This document shows, one piece after another, positions 14,129-19,353 of a DNA stretch of 19,353 nt (the first letter of the stretch is position 1; every line of letters starts with the position of its first letter). The DNA comes from CAMBDR01 sp046597185 (GTDB lineage Bacteria > Pseudomonadota > Gammaproteobacteria > Burkholderiales > Burkholderiaceae_D): assembly GCA_046597185.1 (NCBI GenBank), contig JBKJLF010000311.1, positions 1 through 19,353 of the forward strand, given 5' to 3'. The notes under the pieces were generated by a model. That model was not told where the DNA came from. It ran no database searches and saw only the letters and a program-made list of their open reading frames with translations. The translations under genes were made by a program, and so were the position numbers.

Positions 14129-14726
14129 GATTAGCGAAGGCGCATTGCAGTTTCAGTTTGGCGAAGGCCTGAGTGCTATCAAGTTTGATACAAGCTCGTG
14201 GCACAGACAGCAAATGCGCAGCAGTTTAAAGGCCATGGATATTCTCGCCATCAGCCCGGTACCAGGTGCTAAGGCCAAGGCGCAGCACGCACATTGGTGG
14301 ATTGAAGTGAAAGATTGTCTGGGCGATGAAGAGGCGAGCAGGCCCCGGATGGCTGCAACTGAGCTGGATGAGGTAACAAGTACCCGAGCCTGGGTCAAGG
14401 ATCAAGGTTGGACTGAAAAGGTAACGGTGGGCCGTAGAAAGCCGTATATTATCGATGAACTGATAGCCAAGCTACGCGATACGCTGGCGAGCGTCAGTGT
14501 TGCCGCACGTGAGGCCAACCCGGACTTGGCGTTCTTTGTTGCTGCGCCCGGTCAAAAGTTAGCGCTTGTTTTGGTACTCTGTTGGCGGCAAGAAGACTTC
14601 AAACGGTTGGCCAGATTATTGCAAACCAAGTTGGAGCGCGCCCTGGCACCGTATGGCATGCAGGGGTTTATTGTGGACGAACATGAGCCTGTGCCCGGCT
14701 TGCCCTGGGTGATAAAGCGGACGTAA
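14121..14726 (+). CDS. Putative PD-(D/E)XK nuclease-like partner of the ATPase
   Basis: This is a 201-residue soluble protein that I do not recognise as a named family. It shows AMDILAIS (38-45) and, 21 residues on from that Asp, WWIEVKDC (59-66). The D...E-x-K pattern, each part in a predicted strand, is the signature of the PD-(D/E)XK nuclease fold (Asp40, Glu62, Lys64). A later helix-strand portion (DELIAKLRDTL, DLAFFVAAP, LALVLVLCW) would fit the rest of the fold. The ATG at 14121 is preferred: it has a GGAG 8 nt upstream, and overlaps the ATPase stop. The in-frame start at 14064 would add 19 residues translated from the ATPase gene. A terminator follows directly. A nuclease activated by the ATPase is plausible, but a plain hypothetical protein cannot be excluded. 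Confidence 0.65.
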   Translation: MVEISEGALQFQFGEGLSAIKFDTSSWHRQQMRSSLKAMDILAISPVPGAKAKAQHAHWWIEVKDCLGDEEASRPRMAATELDEVTSTRAWVKDQGWTEKVTVGRRKPYIIDELIAKLRDTLASVSVAAREANPDLAFFVAAPGQKLALVLVLCWRQEDFKRLARLLQTKLERALAPYGMQGFIVDEHEPVPGLPWVIKRT

Positions 14727-14763
14727 AAAAGCCCGCAACACCATGAAAGTATTGCGGGCTTTG
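14725..14763. terminator. Bidirectional intrinsic terminator
   Basis: GCCCGCAA (14731-14738) and TTGCGGGC (14752-14759) form a perfect 8-bp GC-rich stem with a 13-nt loop. A six-A run precedes it and a TTT follows it, so it can end transcription of the ATPase/nuclease-like unit on the plus strand and of the TonB receptor gene on the minus strand. It lies exactly between these convergent genes. Confidence 0.85.
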
Positions 14764-14806
14764 CAGCATCCGGGAACAAAGTGCCCGTAGCTACCAATGT
14801 ATTAGC

Positions 14807-17071
14807 TTAGAAATTGCCTTTAAATTGCATACCAATATTGCGTGGTTCATTCACAATACCGGTCAGGTTGTTGAAGTCAATCGCGCCCACCAACTGCACT
14901 TTGTTGGTGATGTTACGTACATAGGCGGCCAATTCATACTTGCCATCAGCAAACTTGTAGCCTGCGCGCAAACCGCCTTCGAGCAAGGATTTACCCTTGT
15001 ATTCTTTGGCTTCGTACAGGAAGAAGTTATACGTATCGCGATATGACCAGTCGGTCAGCACATACACTTCGCCGCCCTGGATTGGGGTCGAATAACGCAG
15101 CGTCCAGTTGCCTACCCACTTTGGAGCCCGTGGTAAGGGGTTGCCGCCGATTAATACGGTGCCGGGCACCGCCGGGTTGGCCGGGTCAGTGACGGTACAG
15201 CCGCCACCGCAAGGGCTGACGAATAATTTGGAATCCTTGATCTCGGTATCGTTATAGCTTGCGCTCAACGTGGTGCGCCAGTTTTCGCTCAGATTGGCTT
15301 GCATGTCAAGTTCAAAGCCTTGGCCTTCGGCGCGTTCAGCATTGATCAAACGGTTTTGGTTGAGTGAACCACTACCTGCGGTTAATTGCAGATCACGTAC
15401 CCGGTACTTGAATACGCTGGCGCTCAAACGGGCGCGGCGGTTGAATAGGTCTTGCTTGACGCCGAATTCAGCCGACAAGGCTTTTTCGGAACCAGCCACC
15501 GAAATGTCGTCACCAAACAGAACGCGACCCTGGATCGACGGGGCACGATAACCGGTTGCAATACGGCCAAATAAATTGGTGTTTTTATCCAATTCATACG
15601 TGCCGCTCAAGTCCCAACTGGTATTGGTCGAGCTTGGGTTGGCAATCCGGCGTACATGTGCCGGGCCACCAAACGGATTGACGGTACGCAGGGCGTAAAA
15701 GTCTTTCTTGTCGTTGGTGTAGCGCAAACCGCCGCGCATTTTAAATTGCGGTGTGACGGCATAGTTGATCGAACCAAACAAAGCCCAAGCCTTACTGTCC
15801 TGGACTTGGACGGCGTAACCATGTTGCAGATTATTGGCTGGTGTATCGAAGTTGAAGCTGTCTACTTTCAGATGTTCGTCAAAGTAGTAAGCACCCGCGA
15901 TCCATTGCAAAGGGCTGGCGGTGGTTGATTCAATCCGCACTTCTTGCGAGAACTGGTGATGATCCGGCACGCCGTCGGCTGTTTCAGCCGGGAATGGGAT
16001 GAAGCCAGGGAAAGAGCCTGGGCCTGCGCCCACGCCGCCATCCACGTCACCACGGCTATAAAAGTGCGCTCTTTCGTAGCCAGTAATCGAATGAACGGTA
16101 ATGCCATCCAATTCCCACTTCAAACGGGCGCTACCGCCTGCGGTTTCGAGGTTTTGCGCATTGCCGCCATCGGTTGGGTATTTGTTGTAATCAAACCCAT
16201 CCACCAATTCATTTGTGCCTTTTTTAATAATGTTAGCACGGAATAGAGTCGCGCTTCCATTCATGTTGCGGCCGTGAATATTGAACAAACCGGTGAAGGT
16301 TTTGTTGGGCTTGTACAACAATTGGATACGTGCGGCGGTGTCGTCATAGCCTTCAAAGCTGCGGGTCGGGCCTGTGCTGGTATTGATCACGCGGTCGGCG
16401 CGGTGTTGTGATTGTGCCGAAAGACGGAATGCCCAATCTGGCCCGAGCGGTACATTGACCACGCCTTCGAGGTTGGTTGCATTGTATTGGCCAAAACCAA
16501 AACTTCCATAACCTTCAAATTTACGCGTTGGTTTGGCGGATTCAAATTTGATCACACCAGCGGGCGAGTTACGACCAAACAGCGTGCCCTGGGGGCCGCG
16601 CAAGACTTCAACCTGTTCGATATCAAACAGCGGGAAGCCCTTGATGGTCGGGTTTTCTTGCACCACGTCATCAAACACCAAACCGACAGGCTGGGAGGCA
16701 TTCAAATCGAAATCGGTATTGCCCAGACCGCGAATGTAAAAACGTGGGAACGAGCGGCCAAAGTCGGATTCGACGTTCAAGCTGGGGGTGCGTGCTGCCA
16801 AAAAGCGAATGTCCTGACCGCTGGCGGTCAAGGTTTCGAGCCTTTCACCCTTCATGGTCGAAATCGACATCGGTACGCTCTTGACGTTTTCGCTACGGCG
16901 GGTTGCAGTAACGACCACGGTTTCAAGTTGCACGGCGTCTTTGGTTTCGGCCGCTTCAGCTTTGGCGGCATTTTGCGCCATGGCTGAATGCAGCGGGAAG
17001 GCCGCCGCAATCGATAAAGCGATTAATGTGCGTGGCACCATGCCAAACGCGCTGAGTTTGTGTGGATTCAT
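14807..17071 (-). CDS. TonB-dependent outer-membrane receptor
   Basis: This is a 754-residue outer-membrane transporter that takes up a siderophore or another large nutrient with energy from TonB-ExbBD. A Sec signal peptide ends near AMA-Q (about residue 33). The TonB box ETVVVTATRR (50-59) leads into the plug domain, with FYIRGLGNTDFD and VEVLRGPQGTLFGRNSPAG. Alternating strands of the 22-stranded barrel follow, and the protein ends in the classical C-terminal Phe (FKGNF). A short extracellular-type loop has the cysteine pair CGGGC. Length and layout are those of an intact receptor. The ligand cannot be predicted; no siderophore or sugar genes adjoin it. The start at 17071 has a GGAAAT site. 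Upstream lie the 11-bp tandem repeats (17129-17183), which may be part of its control region. Confidence 0.93.
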   Translation of the reverse strand: MNPHKLSAFGMVPRTLIALSIAAAFPLHSAMAQNAAKAEAAETKDAVQLETVVVTATRRSENVKSVPMSISTMKGERLETLTASGQDIRFLAARTPSLNVESDFGRSFPRFYIRGLGNTDFDLNASQPVGLVFDDVVQENPTIKGFPLFDIEQVEVLRGPQGTLFGRNSPAGVIKFESAKPTRKFEGYGSFGFGQYNATNLEGVVNVPLGPDWAFRLSAQSQHRADRVINTSTGPTRSFEGYDDTAARIQLLYKPNKTFTGLFNIHGRNMNGSATLFRANIIKKGTNELVDGFDYNKYPTDGGNAQNLETAGGSARLKWELDGITVHSITGYERAHFYSRGDVDGGVGAGPGSFPGFIPFPAETADGVPDHHQFSQEVRIESTTASPLQWIAGAYYFDEHLKVDSFNFDTPANNLQHGYAVQVQDSKAWALFGSINYAVTPQFKMRGGLRYTNDKKDFYALRTVNPFGGPAHVRRIANPSSTNTSWDLSGTYELDKNTNLFGRIATGYRAPSIQGRVLFGDDISVAGSEKALSAEFGVKQDLFNRRARLSASVFKYRVRDLQLTAGSGSLNQNRLINAERAEGQGFELDMQANLSENWRTTLSASYNDTEIKDSKLFVSPCGGGCTVTDPANPAVPGTVLIGGNPLPRAPKWVGNWTLRYSTPIQGGEVYVLTDWSYRDTYNFFLYEAKEYKGKSLLEGGLRAGYKFADGKYELAAYVRNITNKVQLVGAIDFNNLTGIVNEPRNIGMQFKGNF

Positions 17072-17107
17072 ATTTCCAGCCTTTTTGTAAACTTCTGGTT
17101 ATAACAT

Positions 17108-17127
17108 GCACCCGTGGTGGTGGGTGC
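17108..17127. repeat. Short hairpin in the TonB receptor gene leader
   Basis: GCACCC (17108-17113) and GGGTGC (17122-17127) make a 6-bp stem with an 8-nt loop, about 37 bp before the receptor start and directly next to the 11-bp repeats. It may be part of the messenger leader. It is short enough to be chance. Confidence 0.35.
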
Positions 17128-17128
17128 C

Positions 17129-17183
17129 TGAGTGTTGCATGAGTGTTGCATGAGTGTCGCTTGAGTGTCGCTTGAGTGTCGCA
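17129..17183. repeat. Five tandem 11-bp repeats upstream of the TonB receptor
   Basis: Five contiguous units of TGAGTGTYGCW lie at 17129-17139, 17140-17150, 17151-17161, 17162-17172 and 17173-17183. Units 1-2 carry TGTTGCA, units 3-4 TGTCGCT and unit 5 TGTCGCA. The period is close to one DNA helical turn, so the same face of the helix would be presented five times. It is 58-112 bp upstream of the receptor start. Confidence 0.9.
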
Positions 17184-17276
17184 ATAATTCGGGAGCGGCA
17201 AGGACGATTTCCCCAAGCGCGTATTGTGTTGCTCATTTCGTGGTTCAATCTGACCCTGCAATTAATTTTATCCGAA

Positions 17277-17288
17277 CATGCTAGCATG
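17277..17288. repeat. 12-bp perfect palindrome
   Basis: CATGCTAGCATG reads the same on both strands. It sits in the intergenic region about 206 bp upstream of the receptor start, in an AT-rich setting. It may be an operator for one of the divergent genes. No second copy is seen in the window, so the call is weak. Confidence 0.4.
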
Positions 17289-17525
17289 AATCGAATTAAG
17301 TCCCGACTGTGAGTACGCAGATATCATGCGTGGTTGAGAAAAAACAAAATTTCTATTGCGCAAATAAAAATATCATAAATAACATTTTTCTGGTGTGATT
17401 TAAGTACGGTAATTATTTTTCTTTGTGTCTCTTATTTTGTGATACTACTAGTCCGGTAAAAATTGTTGTAGCATGGTTCACAGAGCCAAAAATAGGACTT
17501 TGCATGGCGTTATTCGGGATGTTTT

Positions 17526-19322
17526 ATGGATATGTTTGTTGTTGACGACGAAATTACCCGTCTGGAAGGTTTGCTGCCGTCAAGCCAGGGTGAGGTGCGC
17601 CTGGAAATATTGATTCGCCTGATGTGGGGGATGCGCCAGCGTTCTTACAAGCGCACCCGTGAATTGATGGAGCAGGCCCAAGCCTTAATGGCGAACTTGC
17701 ATTTGCCCCGGCTGCAGCGCTATGAATATCAGGCCCGTTTCGATTTGGTGCGTGCTGAAGGGCATTGGTTGTTAAGTGAATTGGACCTGGCCGAGCAATC
17801 GGCGCAACAAGCCTTGCAGGGTTTTGCCGAGCTGGGAGATGAAGTGGGCTGTGCCGATACCCATTGGCTACAAAGCTGGATTGCCAGCTCCTGGGGCGAT
17901 TCGGCGCGGCAGCAGGCCGAACTGTACCAAGCTGCGCTGTATGCGCACCATGCCGGGGATCAGCAGCGCATCGATATTGCTGAGGCCGAGCAAGCGCGCT
18001 GGTTGTCCTTGCAGGATGCGCCAGCGGCATCGGCCAAGTGGGGGCAACGCTTTGACACCCACCAGCCCATGGCACCGGCAGTGGCGGCCTCGGTGCATGA
18101 TTTTTTAGGCACGTTGGCTTCACTGTCGAGCCAATTTGAAGCCGCCATTACCCATCGTTTAAAAACCTATGATGCCGCTTTGGCAACTGGCCAACTGCGG
18201 CGCGCCATTATTTCTGCCATTAATATTGGTGCCGCATTTAATCACCTCAACGATCACTACTCCGCGCTGGAATGGATGCAAAGAGCGCTCGATTTATCGC
18301 GTCCGACCGGCATGCCGCGCAGTATTGGTGGTTGTTTGATGCAAGTGGCCGAAACCTTGCGCAAGTTGGGGCAACTGGATGCCGCACAGGCGATGTTGGA
18401 CGAATCCGCCATACTGCTGCAACATGTGCCGGGTTCGCGCAGTTATGCCCTGCGGCTGGCGATTGAGGCAGACTTAAAGCTCGATCAAGGTGAGATTGAT
18501 GCCGCCGGGCGTTTGTATGTGGCCTTGTGTGACAGTGGCGACCGCTTACAGCAAAGTGATTTACAAATTTCCGGGCGACGAGGTTTGGCGCAGGTATTGG
18601 CGCTGCAAGGTCAGGTGCAGGCGGCACAAAGCCAGGCCATCGAAGCGCTGGAATTGGCAAAAAAACATAAGGATGTGTATCGCGAAATCGAAGTGCTGCG
18701 AGCATTGGCCGACTTGCACGCGCAATACCGTTTGCCTGCGCCGCAGGGCAACCGGGCCGAGAGTGCGCCTTTGCATTACCTGTTGCAAGCGCTGGCCCTG
18801 GCGCGCGGGATTGACGGCTACACCATTACCGCCAGCCTGTTTCAGGCGCTGGGGCGGGAATGGGCCAAGTTGGGTAATTTTGAAGAAGCGTACCGCTGGG
18901 CGCTGGAAGCGGATGCCGCGCGCGATAAAATTCAGCACCAACAAGTGTTGAACCGCGCCAATGCCATGCAGGTGCAGTATGAAACCGAGCGCGCCCAACA
19001 TCACCGCCAATTGGCCCAAGCCGAGGCAAAGCGTGCAGAAATGGCCGAACAATTGGCGGCGCAAAAAGCAGACAATGCGAGCTATACCAAAATGGAATTT
19101 CTGGCCAATATGAGCCATGAAATTCGCACCCCGATGAATGCCATCATCGGCATGGCGCATTTGGCACTGGACACCGAATTGAGTGTGGAACAGCGCGATT
19201 ATATTGACAAGATTTATCGCGCAGGCAAATCCTTGCTGGGGGTGATCGACGATATTTTGGATTTATCGAAAATTGAAGCGGGTAAGGTAAATCTCGAAGC
19301 CAATGAGTTTTCGCTCGATTAG
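17526..19322 (+). CDS. Cytosolic TPR sensor histidine kinase, cut by an in-frame amber codon
   Basis: This 598-residue product has no signal peptide or membrane segment. Residues 1-455 are helical TPR-like repeats (for example QLDAAQAMLDESAILL and GNFEEAYRWALEADAA). A coiled coil follows (about 465-515, rich in Q, A, E and K), then a HisKA dimerisation/phosphoacceptor domain: FLANMSHEIRTPMN with His531, and ILDLSKIEAGK (577-587). Hybrid kinases continue after 'F-S-L-D' with a linker and the HATPase_c domain. Here a TAG at 19320-19322 ends the frame just after FSLD, but the same frame then reads LWTDLANLTQ, which fits the usual linker in register. The frame is still open at the window edge. 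Without the ATPase domain the protein could not phosphorylate itself. The ATG at 17526 is followed directly by the TPR-type sequence; its ribosome site is weak. It is divergent from the TonB receptor. Confidence 0.8.
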   Translation: MDMFVVDDEITRLEGLLPSSQGEVRLEILIRLMWGMRQRSYKRTRELMEQAQALMANLHLPRLQRYEYQARFDLVRAEGHWLLSELDLAEQSAQQALQGFAELGDEVGCADTHWLQSWIASSWGDSARQQAELYQAALYAHHAGDQQRIDIAEAEQARWLSLQDAPAASAKWGQRFDTHQPMAPAVAASVHDFLGTLASLSSQFEAAITHRLKTYDAALATGQLRRAIISAINIGAAFNHLNDHYSALEWMQRALDLSRPTGMPRSIGGCLMQVAETLRKLGQLDAAQAMLDESAILLQHVPGSRSYALRLAIEADLKLDQGEIDAAGRLYVALCDSGDRLQQSDLQISGRRGLAQVLALQGQVQAAQSQAIEALELAKKHKDVYREIEVLRALADLHAQYRLPAPQGNRAESAPLHYLLQALALARGIDGYTITASLFQALGREWAKLGNFEEAYRWALEADAARDKIQHQQVLNRANAMQVQYETERAQHHRQLAQAEAKRAEMAEQLAAQKADNASYTKMEFLANMSHEIRTPMNAIIGMAHLALDTELSVEQRDYIDKIYRAGKSLLGVIDDILDLSKIEAGKVNLEANEFSLD

Positions 19323-19353
19323 CTCTGGACTGATCTGGCCAACCTGACGCAGT

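Larger units (their letters stand above)
17072..17525. other. Long divergent intergenic region
   Basis: These 454 bp separate the divergent TonB receptor and histidine kinase genes. No convincing small gene is seen. From left to right it holds a hairpin, five 11-bp tandem repeats, a GC-rich block (17185-17250), a 12-bp palindrome, and a strongly AT-rich stretch (17330-17425) that probably includes the promoters of one or both genes. I did not find a clear Fur box. Confidence 0.6.

Noticed and set aside
16412..16987. 191-codon plus-strand frame inside the TonB receptor gene
   Set aside because: Antisense shadow; the minus strand encodes the plug domain with unmistakable family motifs.
17129..17183. 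CRISPR array
   Set aside because: The units are 11 bp, directly adjacent and without spacers, and there are no cas genes.

Overview
The window looks like a chromosomal stretch of a Gram-negative bacterium, most likely a betaproteobacterium (Oxalobacteraceae/Burkholderiales or a relative). The evidence is a TonB-dependent outer-membrane receptor, a Burkholderiales-style secreted protein with a DUF4214 tail, a YafJ amidotransferase that aligns end to end with E. coli YafJ, and moderate GC with AT-rich intergenic regions. The taxon is an inference. I see no rRNA, tRNA, CRISPR array or intact insertion sequence.

Left part (1-7610): a hairpin-bearing intergenic region, then a zeta-like glutathione S-transferase gene (+). 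Two long minus-strand genes follow. The upstream one encodes a Sec-exported heparinase II/III-like polysaccharide lyase with a DUF4214 C-terminus. The downstream one encodes a 916-residue protein with a glycine-rich, collagen-like N-terminal part, a hydrophobic segment between long helices, and a C-terminal beta-domain that resembles the end of Tc-toxin A subunits. Next is a 5'-truncated Rpn/PD-(D/E)XK 'transposase' nuclease remnant (+).

Middle (7624-12139, all minus strand): the most interesting block. In transcription order it has an NrtR-type regulator (degenerate Nudix domain plus winged helix), a zinc-ribbon protein kinase-like protein that lacks the canonical catalytic residues, a von Willebrand factor A (MIDAS) protein, and a divergent adenylosuccinate synthetase paralogue with a rewritten aspartate loop. 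The four genes form two pairs. Each pair is preceded by nearly the same 40-bp element (34/40 identical), in which the conserved sequence fills the 17-bp spacer between plausible -35 and -10 boxes. I read this as one regulon controlled by the regulator encoded in it. It is a candidate for an undescribed signalling or nucleotide-modification system.

Right part (12255-14726, plus strand): a YafJ-type class II glutamine amidotransferase, then an overlapping two-gene unit of an AAA/ABC-type ATPase and a small protein with a PD-(D/E)XK-like D...ExK signature. The layout is that of a compact ATPase-nuclease defence module. A bidirectional hairpin terminator separates it from a convergent TonB-dependent receptor gene (-). 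The long intergenic region upstream of the receptor holds five 11-bp tandem repeats, a hairpin and a 12-bp palindrome. Last comes a cytosolic TPR sensor histidine kinase (+) that is cut by an amber codon between the HisKA and ATPase domains, although the reading frame clearly continues past the stop.
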